From Saccharomonospora amisosensis (GTDB taxonomy: Bacteria > Actinomycetota > Actinomycetes > Mycobacteriales > Pseudonocardiaceae): a stretch of 64,000 bases of DNA. Shown here piece after piece: positions 9,389 through 19,193 of the stretch. Position numbers and translations under genes: made by a program. The stretch lies in the NCBI RefSeq assembly GCF_011761185.1, contig NZ_JAAOYM010000001.1, positions 3,968,001-4,032,000 of the forward strand. The letters run 5' to 3'. The notes beneath the pieces were generated by a model. That model did no database searches. It was given only the letters and a program-made list of their open reading frames with translations, and was not told the DNA's origin. How positions within the stretch are numbered: position 1 is the first letter of the stretch; each line of letters begins with the position of its first letter.

Positions 9389-10072
9389 GTGCCACTGGCA
9401 GCGCCCCAACGCGCCGGACTGGTCGATCAGGTCATCGGCCAGCTCAGGGAGGCCATTCGCCAGGGCGAGTGGCCTGTCGGCGAACGCATTCCCACCGAGC
9501 AGGAGCTGGTTACCACCCTCGGCGTCGGCCGCAACACGATCCGGGAGGCCGTTCGCGCACTCGCCCACAGCGGACTGCTCGAGGTACGGCAGGGCGACGG
9601 CACCTACGTGCGCGCCACCAGCGAGGTCTCCGGCGCCGTCCGCAGGCTGTGTGGCTCACAGTTGCGCGAGGTACTGCAGGTGCGCAGGACGCTGGAGGTG
9701 GAGGGCGCGGCGCTGGCCGCACGCGAGCGCACCGAAGCCGACCTGGAACTGCTCACCACGCTGCTCGACCGCCGAGACCGGGCCTGGGCCGACGGCGAAT
9801 TCACCGCGTTCGTGCGCACCGATGCCGAGTTCCACCTCGCGGTGGTGCAGGCAGGCCACAACACCTTGCTCAGCGAGCTTTACCGGGGGCTGACCGAGGT
9901 GGTCACGGCCAGCGTGGCCACCACCTCGCAGGCCGACCTCTCGAAGGCCGAGGCGATCGACCACCGTGGCATCCTCGACGCCATCGCGGCCAAGGACCCG
10001 CGGCGAGCGAGCGAACAGGCGCGCGGCTTCCTCGACGAACTGATCGCAAGGCAGACCGACCCGACCGGCTAG
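9389..10072 (+). CDS. GntR-family regulator, FadR/FCD type
   Basis: The 227-residue regulator has an N-terminal winged helix (about 10-75: VIGQLREAIRQGEWPVGERIPTE, then GVGRNTIREAVRALAHSG and LLEVRQGDGTYV) and a C-terminal all-helical FCD ligand domain with the usual metal-site region (EFHLAVVQAGHN...DHRGILDAI). GTG start at 9389 with GGAAAGGA upstream. The likely target is the divergent MFS gene and itself through the palindrome at 9306-9325. The effector is unknown. Confidence 0.9.
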   Translation: MPLAAPQRAGLVDQVIGQLREAIRQGEWPVGERIPTEQELVTTLGVGRNTIREAVRALAHSGLLEVRQGDGTYVRATSEVSGAVRRLCGSQLREVLQVRRTLEVEGAALAARERTEADLELLTTLLDRRDRAWADGEFTAFVRTDAEFHLAVVQAGHNTLLSELYRGLTEVVTASVATTSQADLSKAEAIDHRGILDAIAAKDPRRASEQARGFLDELIARQTDPTG

Positions 10073-10086
10073 CGTCGATGGCTACC

Positions 10087-10944
10087 TCACGGCAACGTGA
10101 GGATCTCCGCGCCGGTCTCGGTCACCAGGATCGTGTGCTCGAACTGAGCGGTCCACTTCTTGTCCTTCGTGGTCACCGTCCAGTCGTCCGGCCAGACGTC
10201 GTAGTCGATCGTGCCCAGCGTGATCATGGGCTCGATCGTGAACGTCATGTTCTGCTCGATGACCGTGGTCACCGACGGCTCCTCGTAGTGCAACACGGTT
10301 GGCGCTGTGTGGAACGCGGGCCCGACACCGTGGCCGGTGAAGTCGCGGACGACGCCGTAACCGAACCGCTTGGCATACGACTCGATGACCCTGCCGATCA
10401 CGTTCAGCTGCCTGCCCGGACGCACGGCCTTGATGGCACGCATCGTCGCCTCGCGGGTGCGTTCGACGAGCAGCCTGACCTCCTCGGACACGTCACCGGC
10501 GAGGAACGTGGCGTTGGTGTCGCCGTGCACACCGCCGATGTAGGCCGTGACGTCGATGTTGCAGATGTCACCGTCCTCGATCACGGTCGAGTCGGGGATG
10601 CCGTGGCAGATGACCTCGTTCAGCGAGGTGCAGCAGGACTTGGGGAAGTCGCGGTAGCCCAGCGTGGATGGATATGCCCCGTGGTCGAGCAGGAACTCGT
10701 GCACCACCCGGTCGATGTCGTCGGTGGTGTTGCCTGGTTTGACGGCCTTGCCGCCTTCCTCCAGCGCCTGCGCCGCGATCCGGCTCGCCACGCGCATCGC
10801 CTCGATGACCTCCGGGCTGCGCACGCCGTTGCCGCTGTCCCGTTTGGGCGCGGGCTTACCGACGTACTCGGGACGATCGATGGAGGACGGGACGGGGCGG
10901 CGTGGGGACTGGACGCCGGGCTTGAGCGGAGCGCGATCGGGCAT
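10087..10944 (-). CDS. map: Methionine aminopeptidase, type I
   Basis: Removes the initiator Met from nascent proteins at the ribosome. The 285-residue protein has the five metal ligands in the expected contexts: [29 protein letters not shown] and FEHTILV. It has an N-terminal extension of about 40 residues rich in Pro and basic residues ([17 protein letters not shown]), as in the M. tuberculosis enzyme Rv2861c, thought to contact the ribosome. The gene position matches that locus. Confidence 0.95.
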   Translation of the reverse strand: MPDRAPLKPGVQSPRRPVPSSIDRPEYVGKPAPKRDSGNGVRSPEVIEAMRVASRIAAQALEEGGKAVKPGNTTDDIDRVVHEFLLDHGAYPSTLGYRDFPKSCCTSLNEVICHGIPDSTVIEDGDICNIDVTAYIGGVHGDTNATFLAGDVSEEVRLLVERTREATMRAIKAVRPGRQLNVIGRVIESYAKRFGYGVVRDFTGHGVGPAFHTAPTVLHYEEPSVTTVIEQNMTFTIEPMITLGTIDYDVWPDDWTVTTKDKKWTAQFEHTILVTETGAEILTLP

Positions 10945-11002
10945 GCCCCCAGCCTACGACGCTGCCCGATCGGCGGACCGGCGAGCAGGACCCTGCCACA
11001 CG

Positions 11003-12805
11003 TCAGGACAGCTGTTCGAGAAAGCGCTCGCTGACCTGGACGGCGGGCTTGGACGACCCCGCCCCCACCAGCAAAACCGAGAAGGCGACGTCACCGGAGT
11101 AACCGGCGAACCACCCGTGGGCGTTGCTTCCGTCGCCGAACTGCGCGGTGCCCGTCTTGCCGTGCACACCTGGCAGGTCACTTAGCTGCCGCGCTGTGCC
11201 ATCGGTCACCACCTCGCGCATCATGCCGCGCAGTGCTTTCAACACCTCCGGCTTCAACGGCTCTCCGAGTTTGGTGGCCTCGGTGCGTTGTCCACTCACC
11301 AGGCTCGGCACCGGGGTCTTGCCCGGGGCGACCGTGCCTGCCATCAGCGCCATCCCGAACGGGCTGGCGAGCATGCGGCCCTGACCGAAGCCGTTCTCCG
11401 CGCGTAGCACTCGCGTGTCCCCCGGCGGGGCGGACCCGGTGACCGTCGTGATGCCCGGCACCACGAAATCCGCACCGATGCCGAGACTGCGAGCCGCCTC
11501 GGTGAGCGCCGACGGAGGCAGGTCAGCCGACAGCCGGGCGAACGTGGTGTTGCACGAGTGCGCGAACGCGGTGTGCAACGGCCCCGTAGGGAGGCCGAAC
11601 CGCTCGTCGTTGGGCACCAACCTGTCCGCGATCACGGTGGTCGGCGGGCATTCCACCCGCGTGTCGGAACGCACACGGCCCTGCCCGAGCACGGCGGCCG
11701 CCGTAGCGATCTTGAAAGTGGAGCCGGGCGGATAGCGGCCAGTGAGCGCGATGGCGCCCTCCGCGTCGGCGGGTTCGTTCTGCGCGACGGCCAACAGTTC
11801 ACCGGTTGACGGCCGCAACGCCACAATCGCCCCTGGCACATCGACCTCGTCCAGCGCCCGCTCGGCGGCCTGCTGGGTCGGCAGGCTCAGCGTGCTGTTC
11901 AAGGCCTTCGCCTCTTGCGGTCGCACACTGTGCAGCCGGTCTAGTTCGGCGCCGGAGGCGTCCACGACGACGATCCGCCAGCCGGGCTTGCCGCCGAGTC
12001 GACCGGCCATGGCGGTGCGGATAGCGGGAAGGACCTGGCTACCGAGGTCCTTCTCGACCGGAAGCAGTCGTTGCTGGCTGGTGAACCGCACACCGGGCAG
12101 GTTGTAGATGGCGGGTTTGATCGCGTAGTAGTCGGTCGAGCGCAGCACGGCAACGACGTAGGGCTTGCCTGCCTCGGTGTTTCGCACGCCCTCGCCGATG
12201 GAGCGCCGGGTGATGCTCGCGTCAAGCGGGCCAAGCTTGTCGGCGAGCGTGCCCACTACTCGCTGCAGCTCCTCGCCCGCCTCCTTACGGTCCACGAGCA
12301 CGCTGACGACCGTGTCGGCGGTGAGCAGCGGCGCGCCGTCGCGGTCGAGGACGGGTGCGGGCGGCGGCAGTTCGGTTCGCAGGGCCAGCGACTGGTTCGC
12401 CCCGAGCTTGGGATGCACGACGGTAGGTTGCCAGCGCAGCTTCCACTCGCCCTCGATCTGGTACAGGCGGGCGCGAGCGTCGTAGTCCCAGCGACGGCCG
12501 TCGCCGAGCCGCCACCCGATCCGGTAGTCGGCTCCCGCCTCCCGACCATCCCACTCGTCTACCCGGTTCACCCGCGCTTCGACGGCCTCGGGTTGCAGTG
12601 CGGACCTCACCTGGTCGAGCGTGCTCTTCGCGGCTCCTGGGGAGTCGGTCAGTGCGGCGGCCCGTTCGGTGTCGCCCCCGGCAAGCGCGGCCAGGAACTC
12701 GGTGGTGACGTCCTCGGCGTCGCTGCCGCCGAACACTCCGCACCCACTGAGTATGAGAGCTGCACCGAGCAGTAACGACACGATCGGGTGAGGCCTGGTT
12801 CGCAC
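11003..12805 (-). CDS. Lipoprotein penicillin-binding protein (MecA_N + transpeptidase)
   Basis: D,D-transpeptidase that cross-links peptidoglycan outside the membrane. Start GTG at 12805 gives a lipoprotein signal with lipobox LSGC and C22 as the lipidated residue. Residues 28-145 form an NTF2-like MecA_N domain, 145-310 a dimerisation region, and 320-600 the transpeptidase with S362-x-x-K365 (GSTFK), S417-C-N and K550-T-G. The 600-residue length is typical. In the longer reading to 13150 the extra part overlaps the GNAT gene and is rejected. Position corresponds to Rv2864c. Confidence 0.94.
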   Translation of the reverse strand: MRTRPHPIVSLLLGAALILSGCGVFGGSDAEDVTTEFLAALAGGDTERAAALTDSPGAAKSTLDQVRSALQPEAVEARVNRVDEWDGREAGADYRIGWRLGDGRRWDYDARARLYQIEGEWKLRWQPTVVHPKLGANQSLALRTELPPPAPVLDRDGAPLLTADTVVSVLVDRKEAGEELQRVVGTLADKLGPLDASITRRSIGEGVRNTEAGKPYVVAVLRSTDYYAIKPAIYNLPGVRFTSQQRLLPVEKDLGSQVLPAIRTAMAGRLGGKPGWRIVVVDASGAELDRLHSVRPQEAKALNSTLSLPTQQAAERALDEVDVPGAIVALRPSTGELLAVAQNEPADAEGAIALTGRYPPGSTFKIATAAAVLGQGRVRSDTRVECPPTTVIADRLVPNDERFGLPTGPLHTAFAHSCNTTFARLSADLPPSALTEAARSLGIGADFVVPGITTVTGSAPPGDTRVLRAENGFGQGRMLASPFGMALMAGTVAPGKTPVPSLVSGQRTEATKLGEPLKPEVLKALRGMMREVVTDGTARQLSDLPGVHGKTGTAQFGDGSNAHGWFAGYSGDVAFSVLLVGAGSSKPAVQVSERFLEQLS

Positions 12806-12960
12806 AGGCTGACAATATGCGATCGCCCCCCGGTTCCGCGGCTCATTAACGCCACCGGTCGTAGCGGGCCACCAGTACCGAACCCAGCTTCGGGGTGTCC
12901 GACCTCGACGAGTGTGCGCGCGGCGCGAGCGGCCGAAACCGTCATCGACCGTGAACCCGC

Positions 12961-13812
12961 TCAGAAGAGCACCGTCGCGTAGCGGCCGACCTGCTGGAAG
13001 CCGATCTTGCGGTAGGCGGCGAGCGCCGGTGCGTTGAAGGAGTTGACGTACAGGCTGGCGATGCGGCCCATCCCCTGCACGAGCCTGGCGGCGACGGCGG
13101 CCGTTCCCGCCGTGCCGAGGCCGCCACCGCGCCGGTCGGGATGTACCCACACCCCCTGGATCTGGCCAACGCTCCCAGAAAGCGCGCCGATCTCGGCCTT
13201 GAACACCACTTCACCGTGTTCGAACCTGGCGAACGCCCGACCCGATGCGATCAGTTCGGACACCCGTGCCCGGTAACTCGCTCCCCCGTCGCCGATCCTC
13301 GGGTCAATGCCCACCTCCTCGGTGAACATGGCGACCGCCGCGGGCAGGTACCGCTCCAGCTCGTCGGGTCGCACAGGTCGCACGAACGGGTCGACGGCGA
13401 CATCGGGCAGCCGGTCGATGGCCATCAGCGGCTGATCAGGCCGCACCTCCCTGGCGGGTCCCCATTCGGCCACCAACTCCGACCACAGGCCCAGCACCTG
13501 TTCGGCCGGGCCGACAAGAGACGAGCATGTCCTCGGCCTGCGCAGCGCACGGTCGGCGAAGGAACGCAACACGGCCGCGTTGCCCCGCAACGGGATCAGG
13601 TTGGGACCCGCGAAGCACAGCCCCTGCAGTCCGTTCCTGCCGTAGCGGCCTTCGGCGCCCCACAGTTCCCCGCCGAGCCGCCATGGGTCCAGCCCGGCCA
13701 ACTCGACGCGGGCGGAAACCATGCAGCTGCCCACCGGGTCCGCCGCGAGCACCGCGCGAACGGCCGGGTAGTCCCTGTCCTCGAGCAGCCTCGCACCGGC
13801 AAGCCGCAACAC
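12961..13812 (-). CDS. GNAT acetyltransferase with N-terminal DUF4081
   Basis: A 283-residue protein. The N-terminal half (to about 135) matches the DUF4081 pattern found next to actinobacterial GNAT domains (GNLIPLRGN-like region, here LIPLRGNAAVLRSFADRAL). The C-terminal half is a GNAT fold with VHPDRRGGGLGTAGTAAV as the acetyl-CoA loop and NSFNAPALAAYRKIGF. Substrate unknown. In M. tuberculosis the equivalent gene (Rv2867c) is next to ispG; here five genes separate or interpose between them and the MEP genes. Confidence 0.85.
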   Translation of the reverse strand: MLRLAGARLLEDRDYPAVRAVLAADPVGSCMVSARVELAGLDPWRLGGELWGAEGRYGRNGLQGLCFAGPNLIPLRGNAAVLRSFADRALRRPRTCSSLVGPAEQVLGLWSELVAEWGPAREVRPDQPLMAIDRLPDVAVDPFVRPVRPDELERYLPAAVAMFTEEVGIDPRIGDGGASYRARVSELIASGRAFARFEHGEVVFKAEIGALSGSVGQIQGVWVHPDRRGGGLGTAGTAAVAARLVQGMGRIASLYVNSFNAPALAAYRKIGFQQVGRYATVLF

Positions 13813-13871
13813 ACGTCAAGATTGCCAGATGAACGGCCGAGTAGGAAAAGCCCGTCCCCGAACCCCAGGAT

Positions 13872-14444
13872 TCACTCGAACCGGTCGGTGTCCAGTTCGA
13901 TGTCGAACGGCTCGCCGAGCTTGATCCGTTCGCCGACTGCCAGCCTGCAAGCCCTGCGGTAGGAGCCGCCTGCCGGCTCGCTGAACAGCGACACGGCGGC
14001 GCCTTCCTCGTCGAAGGGGTCGATGAGCAGGTACTGCGGAATGCCGCCGTGCGCGTACGCCCACTTCTTGCGCTTGCGGTCGTGCTCAGCGTTACCTCGG
14101 GAGGTGATTTCGACGGCGAGCAGCACATCCTCGGCTACCACGGGATCGGACGTTCTCGGCACGGCGCTTCGGGGCACCACGCACAGGTCGGGGACGTAGA
14201 TCGCGCCGATGCCGCTGATCCCGACCCCGAGTGTCTGGAAGACTCCACAGCCAGCAGGCCGCCCGCGCGTCAGAGCGTCATGGACCTGATCGGCGATCAG
14301 ATTGTGCGTTCCCCCAGGGGGCGGCGTCATGTGGATCCCCTCAAGCGTAACCTCCGGCCGCCACCCCTCGGGGATCTCCAGCCTCCGCCAGGTTGCCAGA
14401 AGGTCGTCCCAGCTCAACGCGGAATCAGCGAACGCGACGCTCAT
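13872..14444 (-). CDS. Uma2 family putative endonuclease (DUF820)
   Basis: PD-(D/E)XK-fold protein family, abundant in actinomycetes and cyanobacteria, mostly of unknown role. The family core is visible: VPDLCVV, LLAVEITSRGNAEHDRKRKKWAYAHGGIPQYLLIDP, with the Glu of VEIT and the Lys cluster as the likely catalytic pair. The ATG at 14444 gives 190 residues and has GGGAGG five bases upstream; an ATG six codons further up is less well placed. It follows the VOC gene on the same strand. Confidence 0.85.
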   Translation of the reverse strand: MSVAFADSALSWDDLLATWRRLEIPEGWRPEVTLEGIHMTPPPGGTHNLIADQVHDALTRGRPAGCGVFQTLGVGISGIGAIYVPDLCVVPRSAVPRTSDPVVAEDVLLAVEITSRGNAEHDRKRKKWAYAHGGIPQYLLIDPFDEEGAAVSLFSEPAGGSYRRACRLAVGERIKLGEPFDIELDTDRFE

Positions 14445-14480
14445 GAGCAACCTCCCGTGCACCGCCGTATCTCGAGGATA

Positions 14481-14882
14481 TCAAGCCCCGCCGTAGGTGC
14501 CGAACGTCCACACATTGCCGTCGGGGTCGGCGATCGCGACGTTGCGGGAGCCGTAGTCGGTGTCGTGTGGTTCGGCCAGGATCTTGGCCCCGGCCGCTCG
14601 TGCTCGCTCACAGACCTGGTCGGGATCTCGCGTCGCGACGTAGAGCAGGCTGCTGCCCGTCGCTGATTCGGACTGCCCGGTGTGGCCGTTGGCCGCGCAG
14701 CCGTACATGACACCGCCGCCCTCGGGCCACAGCAACTCGCCGTGCCGCACAGTGGTGCCGTCCTCCCCTCGCACCGTGAAGCTCTCGGTGAAGCCGATGA
14801 CCTCGATCAGAAAGCGCCTCGCCGCCTCGGTATCGGTGTACAGGATGGCGGGCCAGACTCCGGGTTTGCTCATGTTGTTCAT
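14481..14882 (-). CDS. VOC (glyoxalase/bleomycin-resistance fold) protein
   Basis: The 133-residue single VOC unit has paired beta-alpha-beta-beta-beta modules: ILYTDTEAARRFLIEVIGF, then LLYVATRDPDQVCERARAAGAKILAEPHDTDYGSRNVAIADPDGNVWTFGTY. This is the PhnB/EhpR-like group; enzymatic activity is not evident. The start overlaps the stop of the AraC-type regulator by 4 bases, so it is the last gene of a coupled LLM-AraC-VOC set behind ispG. Confidence 0.85.
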   Translation of the reverse strand: MNNMSKPGVWPAILYTDTEAARRFLIEVIGFTESFTVRGEDGTTVRHGELLWPEGGGVMYGCAANGHTGQSESATGSSLLYVATRDPDQVCERARAAGAKILAEPHDTDYGSRNVAIADPDGNVWTFGTYGGA

Positions 14883-15721
14883 ACTTGCGATCCTGCTGCC
14901 TGCTTACCGGTGTCGTATTGCAGGAATGGGAGCTCCTCTGCGATCCAGGTGCCCGGAGAACACCCGGCCAGCGCCCGCCACTCGTTGGTGAGGTGCGACT
15001 GATCGCTGTAGCCGCATACCGCCGCAAGTTCCGCCAGGTTCATTCGGGTACCGCGCCGCAGCAACGTGCCAGCGCGCTCGAAACGCAGCACCCTGGCCGC
15101 CTGCTTCGGGGAAAGGCCCACCTCACGCCGGAACACCTCGCCCAGGTGCCTTCGGCTCCAGCCGACCTCCCCTGCCAGCTGCGCCACGCGCATCGTGCCA
15201 CCGCTGGCCAGCAGCCACCGCCAGGCCAACGCCAGCTCCGGTACGGGGTCCTCGGTGCCGGTGAACCCGCCGAGCAGCACCTCGTCGAGCACCGCGAAGC
15301 GGCCTCGCCAACCCGATTCAGCAGCAAGCCGCGGCGGTAGCGCGGCGAATCGTGAGCCGAGGTCAGCGAGATCGACCACGTGCTCGCTCAGCTCGGCGGA
15401 GGAGTAGCCGAACAACGCCCGCAGCCCGAGGGGGTGCAACTCCACGTGGACGCCGCACAGGTGGCCCTGCTGGGCGATCAGCACAGGACTGGTGTGCATA
15501 CCGCCGAGCACACCCTGCGGTCGCGCCGACGGCTGACCCGAACCAGGGGCACCGATCACCCGCATCGGATCGGCCAAACTGATCGCGAGCGTAACGTGCC
15601 TACTCGGCAACCCCCTGTGTAGCGCGGGCGCGGCCTCGTGCCGGGCGTAGCCCAGGTAGCGCATGACGAGCGGCCGCAGCGCTGGGTGCGGGGCTGCCAT
15701 GACCCACTCGTCGCCACTCAT
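14879..15721 (-). CDS. AraC-family transcriptional regulator
   Basis: 280 residues: an N-terminal sensor part (about 1-160, with HRGLPSRHVTLAISLADPM and HLCGVHVELHPLGLRALFG, the DUF6597/AraC_binding type) and a C-terminal double HTH (about 175-265: MRVAQLAGEVGWSRRHLGEVFRREVG, LAELAAVCGYSDQSHLTNEWRALAG). Overlaps the upstream flavin oxidoreductase and the downstream VOC gene by 4 bases each, so all three are translationally coupled. Regulated targets are unknown; the coupled VOC gene is a candidate. Confidence 0.9.
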   Translation of the reverse strand: MSGDEWVMAAPHPALRPLVMRYLGYARHEAAPALHRGLPSRHVTLAISLADPMRVIGAPGSGQPSARPQGVLGGMHTSPVLIAQQGHLCGVHVELHPLGLRALFGYSSAELSEHVVDLADLGSRFAALPPRLAAESGWRGRFAVLDEVLLGGFTGTEDPVPELALAWRWLLASGGTMRVAQLAGEVGWSRRHLGEVFRREVGLSPKQAARVLRFERAGTLLRRGTRMNLAELAAVCGYSDQSHLTNEWRALAGCSPGTWIAEELPFLQYDTGKQAAGSQV

Positions 15722-16764
15722 GGCACCGGGAGCTCCTTGCGAACCACCGGCGCGACCTCCGTGCCCAGCAGTTCGATCGCGCGCAGTGTCTCCCGCTGCG
15801 GCACGCCTCCGAAGCCCAACTGGATGAGCAGCCTGCCGTGCCCGAAGAGCTCGTGCTGGTACAGGATCTTGTCGATGATCTCCTGCGGGCTGCCGACCAC
15901 GAGCGCCCCCTCGCGTGCGGCCTGCCGGTCGTAAGCGGGGCGCGGGGTGTGGAAGCCGTGCCCTCGCTCGTGGAAGTTCTCCAGCATCCCACGGTCGAAG
16001 TGGGGGTAGGAGAGGTCGCGGGCCGCCTGACTCGTCGAGGCCACGAACCCTGGTGAGTTGATACTCAGCCGTAGCCCGGCCGGGTCATGTCCTGCCTCTT
16101 GGGCCGTCTGGCGGTACAGGCGCGCCAGTGGCACGAAACGCGGCAGTGCACCTCCGATGATCGCCAGCGCGAGCGGCAGCCCTAGCCTGCCCGCCCGGAC
16201 CACCGAGGGAGGTGCCCCACCAACAGCAAGCCACACGGGCAGTTTCTCCTGCAGTGGCCTCGGCGCGATGTCGGCTTCGTGAAGTGCGGGGCGGTAGTTG
16301 CCCGACCAGCTGATTGGATTGCGCTCCCGTACCGCCAACAGCAGGTCGAGCTTCTCGGCGAACAGCGCGTCGTACTCGGCGAGGTCGTAACCGAACAGCG
16401 GGAAGGACTCCAGATAGGAACCCCTGCCCGCGATGATCTCGGCTCGGCCTCCCGAGACCAGGTCCAAGGTCGCGTACTGCTGAAACACCCGCACCGGGTC
16501 CTCGGAGCTGAGCACGGTCACCGCGCTCGACAACCGGATGTCGCGGGTACGTTCGGCCATGGCCGACAGAACGACAGAAGTGGCGGAGACGGCGAAGTCG
16601 CTGCGGTGGTGCTCACCAAGGGCGAACACGTCGAGCCCGACCTGGTCGGCGACCTCCGCCTGCTCGATGTAGTCGCGGATCCGCTGCCTCGCCGTGGGCA
16701 GCTTGCCGGTGACGGGGTCGGTAGTGATCTCCCCGAAGGAGTAGATCCCGAGTTCGAACGCCAC
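15718..16764 (-). CDS. LLM-class flavin-dependent oxidoreductase
   Basis: Luciferase-like TIM-barrel oxidoreductase of 348 residues that would use FMN or F420. Features: GIYSFGEITTDPVTG near the start, ALGEHHRSDFAVS, SSAVTVLSSEDPVRVFQQYATLDLVSGGRAEIIAGRGS and LVVGSPQEIIDKIL at the C terminus. Substrate unknown. The GTG start immediately follows the ispG stop codon (TGA then GTG), and the gene end overlaps the AraC gene by 4 bases, so it is in the MEP-pathway transcript. Confidence 0.88.
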   Translation of the reverse strand: MAFELGIYSFGEITTDPVTGKLPTARQRIRDYIEQAEVADQVGLDVFALGEHHRSDFAVSATSVVLSAMAERTRDIRLSSAVTVLSSEDPVRVFQQYATLDLVSGGRAEIIAGRGSYLESFPLFGYDLAEYDALFAEKLDLLLAVRERNPISWSGNYRPALHEADIAPRPLQEKLPVWLAVGGAPPSVVRAGRLGLPLALAIIGGALPRFVPLARLYRQTAQEAGHDPAGLRLSINSPGFVASTSQAARDLSYPHFDRGMLENFHERGHGFHTPRPAYDRQAAREGALVVGSPQEIIDKILYQHELFGHGRLLIQLGFGGVPQRETLRAIELLGTEVAPVVRKELPVP

Positions 16765-17907
16765 TCAGCTCACCGTGACTACCGGTTCCCCACTCTCGCC
16801 CGACTCCTCGGCGATCCGCATGGCTTCCTCGATCAGGGTCTCGACGATCTGGTGCTCGGGCACGGTTTTGATCACCTCGCCCTTGACGAAGATCTGCCCC
16901 TTGCCGTTGCCGGAGGCGACACCGAGATCGGCTTCCCTCGCCTCCCCCGGTCCGTTCACCACGCAACCCATCACCGCGACCCGCAGCGGCACCTCCATGC
17001 CCTGGAGTCCCGCGGTCACCTCGTCGGCGAGCTTGTAGACGTCCACCTGCGCTCGACCGCACGAAGGGCAGGAAACGATTTCCAGCTTGCGTGGCCGCAG
17101 GTTGAGTGACTGCAGGATCTGGACGCCGACCTTGACCTCCTCGACCGGAGGCGCGGACAACGAGACGCGGATGGTGTCGCCGATACCCTGCCGAAGCAGC
17201 GCGCCGAATGCCACCGCCGACTTGATGGTGCCCTGGAAGGCCGGTCCCGCCTCGGTGACGCCCAGGTGCAGCGGGTAATCGCACTGCTCCGCCAGGATCT
17301 CGTAGGCCCGAATCATCACGACGGGATCGTTGTGCTTGACCGAGATCTTCAGGTCGTGGAAGTCGTGTTCGGCGAACAGCGACGCCTCCCACAACGCCGA
17401 CTCGGCGAGCGCTTCGGGCGTGGCCTTGCCGTACTTCGCAAGCAGTCGCTTGTCCAGCGACCCGGCGTTCACACCGATGCGGATCGGTGTGCCGTGGTCG
17501 GAGGCGGCGCGGGCGATCTCGGCGACCTTGTCGTCGAACTTCTTGATGTTGCCCGGGTTCACCCGGACGGCTGCGCAACCGGCCTCGATCGCGGCGAACA
17601 CGTACTTCGGCTGGAAGTGAATGTCGGCGATCACCGGGATCTGCGACTTCTTCGCGATCGCGGGCAACGCCTCCGCGTCGTCCGCGCTCGGGCAGGCGAC
17701 GCGCACGATGTCGCAGCCCGCGGCCGTGAGCTCGGCGATCTGCTGCAGCGTGGCGTTGACGTCGGCGGTGACCGTGGTGGTCATCGACTGCACGGAAATC
17801 GGGTGCTCACTGCCGACACCGACCTGGCCGACCTGCAACTGACGGGTCTTGCGGCGTTCGGAGAGCACGGGGGGCGGCGTGGCTGGCAAACCCAGGTCGA
17901 TGTTCAT
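16765..17907 (-). CDS. ispG: 4-hydroxy-3-methylbut-2-enyl diphosphate synthase
   Basis: Sixth step of the MEP isoprenoid pathway, an Fe4S4 enzyme converting MEcPP to HMBPP. The 380-residue protein has the Fe-S cysteines in the CPSCGRAQ and CVVNGPGE contexts and the TIM-barrel motifs QSMTTT and RVNPGN. Start at ATG 17907 (MNIDLGLPA); the longer reading to 17982 adds 25 residues overlapping the rip1 stop. It is downstream of rip1 and dxr, the usual actinobacterial cluster. Confidence 0.96.
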   Translation of the reverse strand: MNIDLGLPATPPPVLSERRKTRQLQVGQVGVGSEHPISVQSMTTTVTADVNATLQQIAELTAAGCDIVRVACPSADDAEALPAIAKKSQIPVIADIHFQPKYVFAAIEAGCAAVRVNPGNIKKFDDKVAEIARAASDHGTPIRIGVNAGSLDKRLLAKYGKATPEALAESALWEASLFAEHDFHDLKISVKHNDPVVMIRAYEILAEQCDYPLHLGVTEAGPAFQGTIKSAVAFGALLRQGIGDTIRVSLSAPPVEEVKVGVQILQSLNLRPRKLEIVSCPSCGRAQVDVYKLADEVTAGLQGMEVPLRVAVMGCVVNGPGEAREADLGVASGNGKGQIFVKGEVIKTVPEHQIVETLIEEAMRIAEESGESGEPVVTVS

Positions 17908-17981
17908 CGAATCCTCTGCTATCTCCTCAACTGCCTTGCCGAGTCCACGATACGTGAGCGCCACCTGGCGCGGGCCCGCCA

Positions 17982-19190
17982 CTACTGCGGAAACAGCCGG
18001 ATCGGGTTCACGATGTCGGCCGTGACGGTGAGCAGCACCACCGCACCTCCGATGACCACGATGACCGCTGTCACCGCATTGAGTTTCGTGTAGTCCACCG
18101 GTCCGCCAGCGGCCTTGCCGCGAAGCTTGCGCAACCAGTCACGTACCCGTTCGTACCAGGTGACGGCGATGTGGCCACCGTCGAGCGGCAGCAGCGGCAG
18201 CAGGTTGAAGATGCCGACGAAGAAGTTCAGGCTCGCCAGCAGGAACAGGAAGACCTCCCACAGGCCCTGCTCGGCCGCCTCACCGCCGATCCGGCTCGCG
18301 CCGACCACGCTGACGGGGGTGTTCGGGTCCCGCTCGCCTCCGAAAATGGCCTCCACCACGGCGGGAATGCGCTCGGGGAACTCCAGCAGCCGCTGCCAGG
18401 TCTGCACGAGGATCTCACCGGTGAACTCGGCCGACCCGCCGAGCGCGTCGACCGGACCGTACGGCAGCAGGCTCGCGGGCGCCACCCCGATCGCACCAGC
18501 CTTCTCCGTCCCCCCGTCGGGCGAGGGACGGGTCAGCTGGGGCACGTCCACGGTCAGTGTCTGCAACGCCCCGTCGCGTAGCACCTTCACCTCGGTGGGG
18601 CCCGAGGAGTTCCGCACGGCGGTGAGCAGGTCGCTCCAGCCGGAGATCTCCTTGCCTCCCACGGCCACCAGCTCGTCGCCGGGCTGGATGCCCGCGGCAA
18701 GCGCGGGCGCGGGGTCGCCAGGGCGGCAGTTGGGGTCGTTCACCTGCTCCACCGTGGTGGCATCGCGCACGCAGGACGACACCTCCGACACCACGGCCCG
18801 GTTGTCAAGGTTGGGCAACCCCATCGTGACGGCCATCAGATACAGCACCACGAATCCGAGCACGAAGTGGGTGGCGGACCCAGCGGCGAGCACGACGGTG
18901 CGCTTCCATGTCTTGAACCGCCACATGGCCCTCGGGGCCTCGTCGGGCTTGACCTCGTCCAGTGCGGTCATACCCGCGATGTCGCAGAAGCCGCCGAGCG
19001 GAATCCACTTGAGCCCGTACTCGGTCTCGCCCTTGCGGAAGGAGAACACGGTGGGCCCGAAGCCGACGAAGTAGCGGCGCACCTTCATGCCGAACGCCTT
19101 CGCCGTGACCATGTGCCCCGCCTCGTGCAGGGCGACGGACACACAGATGCCCAGCGCGAAGAGCGCGACTCCCAGGATGTAGACGAGCAC
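17982..19190 (-). CDS. rip1: Site-2 intramembrane metalloprotease (RseP/Rip1 family)
   Basis: Cleaves membrane-bound anti-sigma factors and other substrates within the membrane. The 402-residue protein has the zinc motif HEAGH at 22-26 in the first membrane segment, a conserved [25 protein letters not shown] stretch (in parts), a single PDZ domain around 120-215 ([20 protein letters not shown]), and the C-terminal membrane motif PLDGGHIAV with the third metal ligand Asp. Located between dxr and ispG as in M. tuberculosis (Rv2869c). Confidence 0.93.
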   Translation of the reverse strand: MLVYILGVALFALGICVSVALHEAGHMVTAKAFGMKVRRYFVGFGPTVFSFRKGETEYGLKWIPLGGFCDIAGMTALDEVKPDEAPRAMWRFKTWKRTVVLAAGSATHFVLGFVVLYLMAVTMGLPNLDNRAVVSEVSSCVRDATTVEQVNDPNCRPGDPAPALAAGIQPGDELVAVGGKEISGWSDLLTAVRNSSGPTEVKVLRDGALQTLTVDVPQLTRPSPDGGTEKAGAIGVAPASLLPYGPVDALGGSAEFTGEILVQTWQRLLEFPERIPAVVEAIFGGERDPNTPVSVVGASRIGGEAAEQGLWEVFLFLLASLNFFVGIFNLLPLLPLDGGHIAVTWYERVRDWLRKLRGKAAGGPVDYTKLNAVTAVIVVIGGAVVLLTVTADIVNPIRLFPQ

Positions 19191-19193
19191 GCG

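Noticed and set aside
12806-12960. Extra coding sequence upstream of the PBP
   Set aside because: The frame continues to 13150 but overlaps the GNAT gene and lacks a signal peptide; the lipoprotein start at 12805 is far better.
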